A DNA stretch of 64,000 bases. It comes from Streptomyces globosus. Its GTDB lineage: Bacteria; Actinomycetota; Actinomycetes; Streptomycetales; Streptomycetaceae. The DNA is taken from NCBI RefSeq assembly GCF_003325375.1, contig NZ_CP030862.1:3103501-3167500 (forward strand), written 5' to 3'. Of the stretch, positions 26,975 through 34,676 are shown piece by piece. Every line of letters begins with the position of its first letter. Position 1 is the first letter of the stretch. A program made the translations under genes and the position numbers. Under the pieces are notes generated by a model, which worked only from the letters and a program-made list of their open reading frames with translations, had not been told where the DNA came from and made no database searches.

Positions 26975-27777
26975 AACTTCCGGTGGTCCAGCATGTCCGC
27001 CGGAGTGACGTCGTTCCACGGCCGCATGGTGTCGTTCAGGTCCACCACGTTGGACGTGCCGGCGGCGGGCAGGTACGTCGACTGCGGGTGGCGGGCCTGC
27101 CATTCGGCCCACAGCTTGTCGACGAAGGCGTGGTGCATCCAGAACACCGGGTCGTTGGGGGAGACGCCGGTGGCCATCTGCCCGCCGACCCAGACGTGCA
27201 CCCTGTTGTGCAGGTTGGCGCCGCGCCAGCCCTCCAGGTGGTTGCGGAAGCCGTTCGAGGCGCTGTTCCACGGGGCCATGTCGTACACCGGCATGGCCAG
27301 GACCGCGTCGACCTCGGCCTTGGTGGGCAGCTCGGCGACGCTCGCGCCGAGGGAGCGGCGCAGGTACGCGCGGCCGTCGACGCGCACGTTGACCGGGAAC
27401 TTGCCGGCGGAGTACGCGAACGGGCCGTCCATGACCTGGCCGTCGCGGGCGCGGCCGGTGCCGCCCAGGAAGTCCGCGGCCCAGAGGGAGGAGCGGGAGG
27501 TCCGGTCGGCGGTCCAGTCCCAGTACGGGAGCGCCACCGAGGCGTCGGCCTTCTGCAGCTCGGCCTCGAACTCCAGCAGGAACCGGCGGTGCCAGGGCAG
27601 GAAGGAGGGGGAGCGGTGGCCGACGCGGTCGCCGGAGTCGGTGTCGCTCATGATGAAGCCGTTGTGCGTGGTGACGAACCGGTCGTAGACGCCGGTGCGC
27701 TTCAGTTCCAGCACCGCGTTCGTGAACGCGCGCTTCTCCTCGGAGGTTAGCGAGGCCTGGTTCTTGCGGACGGTCAT
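26929..27777 (-). CDS. melC2: Tyrosinase, second copy (canonical MelC2)
   Basis: 282 residues starting MTVRKNQ exactly like known Streptomyces tyrosinases. CuA ligands: His in VTTHNGFI, GHRSP and PWHRRF; CuB ligands: LHNRVHVWVGG and FWMHHAF. It oxidises monophenols and o-diphenols to quinones, giving melanin. It has a short extra tail after HRKFYTFDT (EPAAAASQR) that is encoded inside the overlap with the response regulator gene. It is coupled to melC1 by an ATGA overlap. Confidence 0.95.
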   Translation of the reverse strand: MTVRKNQASLTSEEKRAFTNAVLELKRTGVYDRFVTTHNGFIMSDTDSGDRVGHRSPSFLPWHRRFLLEFEAELQKADASVALPYWDWTADRTSRSSLWAADFLGGTGRARDGQVMDGPFAYSAGKFPVNVRVDGRAYLRRSLGASVAELPTKAEVDAVLAMPVYDMAPWNSASNGFRNHLEGWRGANLHNRVHVWVGGQMATGVSPNDPVFWMHHAFVDKLWAEWQARHPQSTYLPAAGTSNVVDLNDTMRPWNDVTPADMLDHRKFYTFDTEPAAAASQR

Positions 27778-28181
27778 GCCGTGCCTCCCATGGGCGAGAA
27801 CGGGGCGAGGACGGCGCCCTGGAGTTCGCGCACGGCGGCGCGGGCGAGCGACAGCGGGTCGGCGAAGGTCTCGTAGTGGTTGACCACGCTGATCCAGGTG
27901 CCGTCGGCGTTGCGCATGACGTGCAGTTCGCGGCCGTCTATGCGGACGGTGGGCAGGCCCGAGTGGCCGCCCCCGTGGTGCCCGCCGTGGTGCCCGCCGG
28001 AGGCGGAGGCGGGGGTGATGCGGATGCGGCGGCCCTGGTACACCTCGTCGACCGTGCCGGAGCGGGTGGCGGCGGCGCGGGAGTCGGTGGCGGCCGCGTG
28101 CGCGGTGGCGCCGGCTATGCCGAGGGCGGCGAGAGCGCCGGCGGTGGTGCCCATGGCCTGCCGGCGAGTGATCTTGTTCAT
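27774..28181 (-). CDS. melC1: Tyrosinase copper chaperone, second copy
   Basis: 135 residues from ATG 28181. A Tat signal (ITRRQAMGTTAGALAALGIAGA) precedes the MelC1 fold (VYQGRRIRITP, VRIDGRELHVMRNADGTW). Between them sits a His-rich loop, GGHHGGHHGGGHSG (about residues 63-76), which probably binds copper and is absent from the first copy. It delivers Cu to apo-MelC2 and escorts it through Tat. The gene overlaps melC2 by 4 bp. Confidence 0.93.
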   Translation of the reverse strand: MNKITRRQAMGTTAGALAALGIAGATAHAAATDSRAAATRSGTVDEVYQGRRIRITPASASGGHHGGHHGGGHSGLPTVRIDGRELHVMRNADGTWISVVNHYETFADPLSLARAAVRELQGAVLAPFSPMGGTA

Positions 28182-28429
28182 GGGCCGAAGAGGTACCAGT
28201 GGCCGAACGACCACTCGCTGTTATCAGGACATGAGTGGATAAGTTGCCTATAGAACCATTTGGCCGATCTTCCCGTCCGGACGGGGGAGGACCTGCATCG
28301 ATGCGAAAGATTCTGTGGAAATCATCTTACTGGACAGTAATTTCTGCGGTTGCTCCCCGTGGTCTATGGAGGGGCTCACACCGCCGAGACGACCGGAACT
28401 CGAAGCCGGATAAATAACGGTCTGTCACC

Positions 28430-28435
28430 TATAGT
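28430..28435 (+). promoter_or_regulatory. Leaderless-type -10 element (TATAGT) of the glutamate decarboxylase gene
   Basis: TATAGT ends 6 nt before the ATG at 28442 and no Shine-Dalgarno is present. The 260-bp region between this gene and melC1 is noticeably A+T-richer than the flanks and contains no convincing gene. Confidence 0.55.
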
Positions 28436-28441
28436 CCGAAC

Positions 28442-29836
28442 ATGGCTCTGCACAAGACGAAGGACGTCAGAGGCGGCGACACCGGGACCGACGTCTTCAC
28501 CACCGCCCTCAGCGGCCGCGTCCTCCCCAAATACCGCATGCCGGACGAGCATTCGACGTCGGAGGCGGTCTACGCCCTGCTCCACAACGAGCTCCTCCTC
28601 GACGGCAACGCCGCCCAGAACCTGGCCACCTTCTGCACCACCTGGTCCGACGACGGCGTCCACCGCCTGATGAACGAGTGCCTCGACAAGAACATGGTCG
28701 ACAAGGACGAGTACCCGCAGACCGCGGAGATCGAGGCCCGCTGCGTCAACATCCTCGCCGACCTGTGGCACGCCCCGGCCGAGCACGGCCCCGCCACCGG
28801 CTGCTCCACCACCGGCTCCAGCGAGGCCGCCATGCTCGGCGGCCTCGCCCTCAAATGGCGCTGGCGGGCCCGCCGCCGCGCCCAGGGCCTGCCGGCCGAC
28901 CGGCCCAACCTGGTGTGCGGGCCCGTCCAGGTCTGCTGGGAGAAGTTCGCCCGCTACTTCGACGTCGAACTGCGCCAGGTCCCGCTGGAGGAGGACGCCA
29001 CGGGCCTGCGGCCCCACCAGCTCGCGGAGTACGTCGACGAGAACACCATCGGCGTCGTCGCCATCCTCGGCGTCACCTACACCTGCGACTACGAGCCCGT
29101 CGCCGACATCGCGGCCGCCCTCGACGCGATCCAGCAGGAGCACGGCTGGGACGTCCCGATCCACGTCGACGGCGCGAGCGGCGGGCTCGTCGCCCCCTTC
29201 CTCCACCCCGACGTGGTCTGGGACTTCGCGATCCCCCGTGTCGCCTCCATCAACACCTCCGGCCACAAGTACGGGCTCGCGCCCCTCGGCGTCGGCTGGG
29301 TCGTCTGGCGCACGGCGGACCTCCTGCCCGCCGAGCTCGTCTTCGACGTCGACTACCTGGGCGGCGACATGCCGACCTTCGCCCTGAACTTCTCCCGCCC
29401 TGGCGGCGAGGTCATCGCCCAGTACTACCTCTTCCTCCGGCTCGGCCGCAGCGGCTACCGCAGCATCCACCAGTCCTGCGCGGACACCGCCCGCCGTCTC
29501 GCCGGCGAGATCGCCGAGATGGGCCCCTTCACCCTGCTCTACGACGGCCAGGGAGCCCTCCCCGCGGTCTCCTACCGGCTCACCGACCCCGCGGCCGCCG
29601 GCTTCACCCTCTACGACCTCTCCGACCGGCTGCGGATGCGCGGCTGGCAGGTCCCCGCGTACCCGCTGCCCGCCCGCCGCGACGACACCGTCATCCAGCG
29701 CGTCCTGATCCGCCACGGTGTGACCCTGGACCAGATCGCCCTCCTCGCCGAGGACATGCGCCGGGCACTGGACCACCTCCGGGAGGCGCCCCCGACCCAG
29801 CCCGCCACGGCCCCCCGCTCCGGCTTCCACCACTGA
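28442..29836 (+). CDS. gadB: Glutamate decarboxylase
   Basis: 464 residues, the usual length of bacterial GAD. GCSTTGSSEAAMLGGLALKWRW binds PLP phosphate, HVDGASGGLVAPF is the cofactor Asp region, and INTSGHKYGLAPLGVGW holds the PLP Lys (about 277). It converts glutamate to GABA with consumption of a proton, giving acid resistance or feeding the GABA shunt. No glutamate/GABA antiporter is adjacent. The C-terminal tail is Pro-rich and differs from the E. coli pH-switch tail. Confidence 0.93.
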   Translation: MALHKTKDVRGGDTGTDVFTTALSGRVLPKYRMPDEHSTSEAVYALLHNELLLDGNAAQNLATFCTTWSDDGVHRLMNECLDKNMVDKDEYPQTAEIEARCVNILADLWHAPAEHGPATGCSTTGSSEAAMLGGLALKWRWRARRRAQGLPADRPNLVCGPVQVCWEKFARYFDVELRQVPLEEDATGLRPHQLAEYVDENTIGVVAILGVTYTCDYEPVADIAAALDAIQQEHGWDVPIHVDGASGGLVAPFLHPDVVWDFAIPRVASINTSGHKYGLAPLGVGWVVWRTADLLPAELVFDVDYLGGDMPTFALNFSRPGGEVIAQYYLFLRLGRSGYRSIHQSCADTARRLAGEIAEMGPFTLLYDGQGALPAVSYRLTDPAAAGFTLYDLSDRLRMRGWQVPAYPLPARRDDTVIQRVLIRHGVTLDQIALLAEDMRRALDHLREAPPTQPATAPRSGFHH

Positions 29837-29864
29837 CGGCCCGCGCCGGGGAGGGGCCGCCGGC

Positions 29865-30443
29865 GTGCGCGCCGAACCGCAGCCGCCCCGCGCGCGTCCC
29901 TGCTACGGGCTGCTGTCCGGATACGGGGTCCTGCTCAGCGCGGTGTGCCTGCTGACCGGCTGGGAGCGCGGCCCGGACCTCGCCGTGATCGGCGGCTGCC
30001 ACCTCCTCGGGCTCGCGTTCGAGTACGTGAAGGCGGCCCTGGGCCCCTGGTCCTACCCCGAGCCCGCGCTGCTGAAGTTCGGCGGCGTCCCGCTCTGCGG
30101 CGGCTTCCTCTACGCGGCCGTCGGCAGCTGCGTCTGCGCCGTGTGGCGGCTGCTGCGGCTGGAGCTCAGCGGCTGCCGCCCGGCCGCGACCGCGCCGGCC
30201 GCGGGCGCCCTCCACGTGAACTTCCTCAGCCACCACTGGCTGCCCGACCTGCGCCGCCCGCCGGCCGGGCTGCTCATCGCCGCCACCGCCGAGCCGGCCC
30301 ACGCCGAGCCGACACGTCGTGACGAGGCCTTGGGAAGCCCGGGCCGCGGCGCCCGTCCTCCCCCCGTCACATGCGGGCGCCGAAGTTCTGCGTCCACCAC
30401 GGGCCGCCGGGGCCCTGGCGGAGGCCGACGCCTATGTCCTTGA
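29865..30443 (+). pseudogene. DUF817 membrane protein remnant
   Basis: The segment about residues 10-140 matches the core of DUF817 membrane proteins (YVKAALGPWSYPEPALLKFG, GVPLCGGFLYAAVGS, NFLSHHWLPDLRRP). The normal family is about 270 residues. Here the first helices are reduced to a few residues, and after LIAATAEPAHAEP the sequence turns into Arg/Gly/Pro-rich non-membrane sequence that runs antisense over the end of the sigma-CAP gene. The C-terminal half (further helices) is missing. I read it as a truncated, decaying gene; a short functional protein is less likely. Confidence 0.7.
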
Positions 30444-32181
30444 AGGAGCAGTTCAGGATGTTCGCACGGTGGCCGTCGCTGTTCATCCACGAGTTCATGA
30501 CCGACTCGGCGGTGCTCTGCCCGCGGGCGATGTTCTCGCCGTACGTCGCCCACCGGTAGCCCGCGGCCGTCGTCCGCTCGCCCGGGTCGGACCCGTCCGG
30601 GGCCGTGTGCGAGAAGAAGTTCCGGCTCGCCATGTCCTCCGAGTGCCGCTGCGCAGCCTTCCGCAGCTGCGCATCGTCCTTCAGCGGGCCGCAGCCCGCC
30701 TTGGCGCGCTCGGCGTTGACGAGGGCGACGACCTGGCCCACCGGCCCCTGCGGGGCGGGCACCGGCGCCGGGGAGGCGGGCCCCGGGGCCGACGGGGTCG
30801 GGGTCGGCGCGGCACCGGAGGCCTTGCCCGCGCCGGAAGGGCTCGCCGACGCCGGGGCCGAGGGAGACGCCGTGGCCGACGGGGACGGCGAGGCCGAAGC
30901 GGAGGCGGACGGCTGGGCCGGGCCGCTCGGCGACGGGCCGGCGGACTCGCCCGCGGACAGCGCGTTCAGCGGAGCTGCCGGCGCGGCGGCGCCGTCCTCG
31001 CCGGCGGAGCCGGGGAAGCCGCCCAGGTAGGCGAGGCCGCCGCCCGCGACGCACGCGGCGAGCACGGCGCCGCCGATGGCCCGCCGCCGACTGCGCCGCC
31101 GCTTGCGCAACACGCTCCGGCCACCGCCCGCCGCGCCACCGGCACCACCCTCCGCGGAGCCGGCCGGCGCAAGCCGGGTCACGGCCTCGCCGTCCCCGCG
31201 ACCGCCGTCACCGGCACCGAAGCCACTGCCGTCGCCGCCGTCCGCCTCCGCAGCGGCGGCGAAGCCGTGGCCGCCGCCGGCCGTGCCGCCGAGCGGCGCC
31301 TCGTACGCGGGCGCCCAGCCGGCGGACGCCGCCTGGCCCTCCGCGAACCCGCCCGCCGCGTACGCCGCGCCCGCCGGGGCGAACCCGCCCGCGGCGGCCG
31401 ACCGCACCCCGGCCAGCAGCGCAGCCGACACAGGCACCAGCGCCAGGCCCGCCAGCAGCCCCTCCGCCGGGAGCAGCCCGTTCCACAGCCCGGAGCACCT
31501 CAGGCACTCGCGGGCATGCCGGGCTATTCGCTTGCGCCACAGCGTCGACGGCTGCCCGTCCCACGAGGCCGTCACCGCGGCCAGCGCCTCGCACGGCGGC
31601 TGCGCCGCCAGCGCCCCCTCCACCACGCGCGCGGACTCCAGCTGTGCCTTCATCCGCTGCACCCGCACGGCCGTGTGCTGCGGCGTCAGCTCCAGCGCCG
31701 CGGCCACCTCTGCCCGGGTCAGCTCCCCGGCGCACTCCAGCCACCACAGCGACAGCAGGGCCCGGTCGTCCGGCTCCAGCCAGCGCGTGGCGCGCGCCGT
31801 CTCGCGGCGCTGCCCCTCCAGGGCCAGCCGGACGACGGTCAGGTCGACGAAGTCCGCCCCCGGGTCGGCGAGCTCCCAGGCCGCCTCCAGACCGCTCTCA
31901 CCCGGCGCGGTGCGCCGGGCCTGCCAGTACGCCCGCACCCGGTTCATCGCGATGGCCACCAGCCACGAGCGGAAGCTTTCGTCCGATCGGAGGGTGCCCA
32001 GGCCGTCGAGGGCCCGCAGCATCGTGTCCTGCACGACGTCGTCCACGTCGACGGAGCCGTTCATGGCGCGCCCGACGATGTTGTAGACCAGCGGCAGGTA
32101 CGCGCTGACCAGCTCGTCCTGCGCGCGGAGGTCTCCCGCGCGGGCTGCCGCGACCAGCTCTGCCGTGTGCTCTGAAGTCAT
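30367..32181 (-). CDS. ECF-like sigma factor fused to ZAS motif, membrane helix and extracellular CAP domain
   Basis: 604 residues in one frame. Sigma-70 region 2 is at about 8-80 (YLPLVYNIVGRAM, DVVQDTMLRALDGL, SFRSWLVAIAMNRVRAYW) and region 4 at about 140-195 (LTRAEVAAALELTPQHTAVRVQRMK). It is followed by HARECLRC (about 221-229), an H-x3-C-x2-C motif as in zinc-associated anti-sigma domains, then hydrophobic sequence. After an Ala/Gly-rich linker comes a membrane helix (about 367-388), a Pro/Ser-rich wall-spanning stretch, and a CAP/SCP domain (about 485-604; VNAERAKAGCGPL, GENIARGQS). The architecture suggests a membrane-held sigma factor released by an external signal. Confidence 0.9.
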   Translation of the reverse strand: MTSEHTAELVAAARAGDLRAQDELVSAYLPLVYNIVGRAMNGSVDVDDVVQDTMLRALDGLGTLRSDESFRSWLVAIAMNRVRAYWQARRTAPGESGLEAAWELADPGADFVDLTVVRLALEGQRRETARATRWLEPDDRALLSLWWLECAGELTRAEVAAALELTPQHTAVRVQRMKAQLESARVVEGALAAQPPCEALAAVTASWDGQPSTLWRKRIARHARECLRCSGLWNGLLPAEGLLAGLALVPVSAALLAGVRSAAAGGFAPAGAAYAAGGFAEGQAASAGWAPAYEAPLGGTAGGGHGFAAAAEADGGDGSGFGAGDGGRGDGEAVTRLAPAGSAEGGAGGAAGGGRSVLRKRRRSRRRAIGGAVLAACVAGGGLAYLGGFPGSAGEDGAAAPAAPLNALSAGESAGPSPSGPAQPSASASASPSPSATASPSAPASASPSGAGKASGAAPTPTPSAPGPASPAPVPAPQGPVGQVVALVNAERAKAGCGPLKDDAQLRKAAQRHSEDMASRNFFSHTAPDGSDPGERTTAAGYRWATYGENIARGQSTAESVMNSWMNSDGHRANILNCSFKDIGVGLRQGPGGPWWTQNFGARM

Positions 32182-32247
32182 GTGAGGTTCCCTGTCCGTC
32201 CCGGCGGTCGATGATGCCCGATACCTGGGAGACCGTCGACCGGAGCG

Positions 32248-32264
32248 CGGATAACACCTATCCG
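32248..32264. promoter_or_regulatory. Inverted repeat upstream of the sigma-CAP gene
   Basis: CGGATA-ACACC-TATCCG, perfect 6-bp arms, 67 bp before the sigma gene start. It is a candidate operator or part of an autoregulated promoter. Confidence 0.45.
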
Positions 32265-32378
32265 GAGGACTTCTTCGAAAAAACTCGCGGGATCCGCGGG
32301 GTCCTCGAAGCGTTCCCCGCCGTGCGGGTGCGAACGGGCGGTCCGGCAGGTCGCTCACGACAGGACCCGGTGGCCGGC

Positions 32379-32419
32379 GTCGGGCCGGCGCCGCGTCGGG
32401 CCGGCGCCGCGTCGGGCCG
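32379..32419. repeat. 16-bp tandem repeat
   Basis: GTCGGGCCGGCGCCGC is present twice head-to-tail (32379-32394 and 32395-32410), followed by a 9-bp third partial copy. It lies between the sigma-CAP promoter and the tRNA gene. Confidence 0.8.
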
Positions 32420-32503
32420 CCCGCCCCCGCCAGACCGGCGCGACGGAATCCGCGAAATGAATTGGATCTCCGGCCCCGGCCATGGCATGGTTGGTCTCGC
32501 CGA

Positions 32504-32577
32504 AGGGGTGTAGCTCAGCTGGCCAGAGCGTCGGTCTCCAAAACCGAATGCCGCAGGTTCGAATCCTGTCGCCCCTG
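32504..32577 (+). tRNA. tRNA-Trp (CCA)
   Basis: A full cloverleaf of 74 nt: acceptor AGGGGTG/CGCCCCT (one G-U pair), D-stem GCTC/GAGC, anticodon stem TCGGT/ACCGA with loop CTCCAAA (anticodon CCA), and T-stem GCAGG/CCTGT with loop TTCGAAT. CCA is not encoded at the 3' end. A hairpin follows at 32605. Confidence 0.92.
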
Positions 32578-32604
32578 CTCCACGCGGACCCCCGGTCCGT
32601 CCCC

Positions 32605-32634
32605 AAGGCCCAGCAGGCCCAGCCGCTGGGCCTT
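32605..32634 (+). terminator. Terminator of the tRNA-Trp gene
   Basis: A 10-bp perfect stem, AAGGCCCAGC with GCTGGGCCTT, around a 10-nt loop, 28 nt after the tRNA. Confidence 0.65.
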
Positions 32635-32698
32635 CGGCCTGCCTGGACCGGCCGGCCGGTAGAGCGGTCTTGATGCGGATCAGGGTGGAGGTACCCCC

Positions 32699-33655
32699 AT
32701 GCGCCATGTCTCCTTGGGCAGTTCAGGTCTTCAGGTGTCGGCGGTCGGGCTCGGCTGCAACAACTTCGGCGGGCGGCTCGACGCCAAGGAGACCCGGGCC
32801 GTCGTCGACGCCGCCATCGACGCGGGGATCACGCTCCTCGACACCGCCGACATCTACGGTGGCCGGGGCGGCTCCGAGACCCACCTCGGGCAGGCCTTGA
32901 AGGGCCGCCGCGACCGGGTCGTCCTCGCCACCAAGTTCGGCTACGACGGCGTCGACATGGGGTACGGGCCCGCAGCCGGGTCGCGCGGCGGCCGCGGCTA
33001 CATCCGGCGCGCCGTCGAGGAGTCACTGCGCCGCCTGGACACCGACCACATCGACCTCTACCAGCTGCACAGCCCCGACCCGGCCACCCCGATCGCCGAG
33101 ACGCTGGCCGCGCTCACCGAACTCGTCACCGAGGGCAAGATCCGCTACATCGGCCACTCCAACCTGAGCGGCCGGCAGCTCGCCGAAGCCGCCCACACCG
33201 CGCGCGAGACGGGCACGGTGCCGTTCGTGTCGGCGCAGAACGAGTGGTCGCTGCTCCAGCGTTCCGCGGAGGCCGAGCTGGTCCCCGCTGCGCTCCACTA
33301 CGGCGTCGGCGTGCTCCCGTACTTCCCGCTGGCCAACGGGCTGCTCACCGGCAAGATCCGGCGGGGCGCGCCGGTGCCGGCCGGCTCCCGGCTCGAAGGC
33401 CGCGACGCGTACCTGACCGAGCAGCGGCTGGACACGGTCGAGGCGCTCGCCGCCGTCGCGGAGAAGCACGGGCGCAGCGTGCTGGAACTGGCCGTCGGCT
33501 GGCTGTCGGCGCAGCCGGGCTGCGCGTCCGTCATCGCGGGCGCCACCTCGCCCGAGCAGGTACGGGCCAATGCCGCGGCCGGAGCGGCCCCGCTCGACCC
33601 GGAGATCCTGGCGGAGGTCGACGCGGCGGCCCCGGCACCGGGCACCGCGGCCTGA
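32699..33655 (+). CDS. Aldo/keto reductase
   Basis: 318 residues with the (beta/alpha)8 aldo-keto reductase motifs: LLDTADIYGGRGGSE (catalytic Asp/Tyr), VVLATKFGYDG (Lys), HIDLYQLHSPDP (His) and the C-terminal GATSPEQVRANAAA for NADPH binding. It reduces carbonyls with NADPH; the substrate is unknown. It sits between two tRNA genes with CCA anticodons and has a ribosome-site-like GGTGGAGG upstream. Confidence 0.92.
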   Translation: MRHVSLGSSGLQVSAVGLGCNNFGGRLDAKETRAVVDAAIDAGITLLDTADIYGGRGGSETHLGQALKGRRDRVVLATKFGYDGVDMGYGPAAGSRGGRGYIRRAVEESLRRLDTDHIDLYQLHSPDPATPIAETLAALTELVTEGKIRYIGHSNLSGRQLAEAAHTARETGTVPFVSAQNEWSLLQRSAEAELVPAALHYGVGVLPYFPLANGLLTGKIRRGAPVPAGSRLEGRDAYLTEQRLDTVEALAAVAEKHGRSVLELAVGWLSAQPGCASVIAGATSPEQVRANAAAGAAPLDPEILAEVDAAAPAPGTAA

Positions 33656-33688
33656 TCCCGGGACGGGACGCGACGCGACGGGGCGGGG

Positions 33689-33763
33689 CGGAGCCGGCCG
33701 GATTCGAACCGGCGTCCTCACGGTTTTGGAGACCGCGCGCGACGACCTCTGCGCTACGGCTCC
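33689..33763 (-). tRNA. Second CCA-anticodon tRNA (Trp-like, irregular D arm)
   Basis: On the minus strand the acceptor GGAGCCG/CGGCTCC pairs perfectly, as do the T-stem GCCGG/CCGGC with loop TTCGAAT and the anticodon stem GCGGT/ACCGT (one G-U) with loop CTCCAAA, so the anticodon is CCA. The D arm (GCGC, 10-nt loop, GCGC) leaves no base 26 between D stem and anticodon stem, which is abnormal. It could be a functional second tRNA-Trp, a specialised variant or a decaying copy. Its body differs from the first tRNA almost everywhere outside the anticodon loop. Confidence 0.65.
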
Positions 33764-33815
33764 GCCCCTTGCCGCGGAGTCTAGTGCCGTGGAAGGGGCG
33801 GCCCTGCCCGCGGGC

Positions 33816-34676
33816 TCAGGAGACGATGTCCTTGCGGGCGAAGCCCCTGAACGCCAGGGCCGTGAGGACGAGGGCGTACGCCACGGACACCGCCGCTCCC
33901 TTCGCCATGCCGCCCCATTCCAGGTGCGGCTGGAGGGCGTCCGCCCAGGCGAACTGCCAGTGCGCGGGCAGGAAGTCGCGCCAGGAGCCGAGCGCGGTCA
34001 CGGCGTCCAGCACGTTGCCCGCGATGGTCAGCCCGACCGCGCCGCCGACGGCGCCCAGCGGGGCGTCGGTGCGGGTGGACAGCCAGAAGGCGAGGCCTGC
34101 GGTGACCAGCTGGGAGACGAACACGTACGCCACCGCCAGCGCCAGCCGGGGCAGCGTGTCACCGGCCGGCAGGGCGCCGCCCGCCGGGAGCTGAAGCGGC
34201 CCCCAGCCGTACGCGGCCGTGCCCGCCGCCAGCGCGACCGCCGGCAGCAGCACGATCGCCGCCAGGCTGAAGCCCAGTGCCACGACGAGCTTGCTCCACA
34301 GCAGGCGCGCCCGCGGCACCGGCGCCGCCAGCAGGTAGCGCAGCGAGGACCAGGACGCCTCCGAGGCGACCGTGTCGCCGCAGAACAGCGCCACCGGCAC
34401 CACCAGCAGGAACCCGGCCGACACGAACAGGCAGGTGGCGGCGAAGTTCGCGCCCGACGCCGTCGCCGTGTCGATCAGGGTGATCCGGTTGTCGCCGCGG
34501 CCGCCGTCCCGGTCGCCGCCCACCGCGAACGCGATCATCATCACGAACGGCAGCGCGGCCAGCACCGCGCCCATCACCAGCGTCCGCCGGCGGCGCCACT
34601 GCCGCAGGGCCTCCACGCGCAGCGGCAGCGTCCGGCCAGGCCGGTATCCCGCGGCGACTTCCGCCATGGCGCTCAC
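33816..34676 (-). CDS. ABC exporter permease subunit
   Basis: 286 residues from GTG 34676, which overlaps the stop of the upstream hydrolase-ABC gene by 4 bp. There are six or so membrane helices (ALPFVMMIAFAVGG, CLFVSAGFLLVVPVALFCG, VVALGFSLAAIVLLPAVALA and others) and a cytoplasmic motif SEASWSSLRYLLAAPVPRARLLWSK typical of ABC-2-type permeases. It must pair with the ATPase domain of its upstream neighbour to form an exporter or a gated signalling complex. The substrate is unknown. Confidence 0.88.
   Translation of the reverse strand: MSAMAEVAAGYRPGRTLPLRVEALRQWRRRRTLVMGAVLAALPFVMMIAFAVGGDRDGGRGDNRITLIDTATASGANFAATCLFVSAGFLLVVPVALFCGDTVASEASWSSLRYLLAAPVPRARLLWSKLVVALGFSLAAIVLLPAVALAAGTAAYGWGPLQLPAGGALPAGDTLPRLALAVAYVFVSQLVTAGLAFWLSTRTDAPLGAVGGAVGLTIAGNVLDAVTALGSWRDFLPAHWQFAWADALQPHLEWGGMAKGAAVSVAYALVLTALAFRGFARKDIVS

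Noticed and set aside
28235..28417. 60-residue ORF between melC1 and gadB
   Set aside because: It has no ribosome site, a mixed composition and falls in an A+T-richer promoter region. Nothing supports translation.
32462..32673. Short plus-strand ORFs over the tRNA-Trp gene
   Set aside because: They read through the tRNA cloverleaf (VAQLARAS, RFESCRP type translation), a common tRNA artefact.
32504..33763. Integrative element using the tRNA genes as attachment sites
   Set aside because: There is no integrase, no phage or conjugation gene and no repeated tRNA 3' end nearby.
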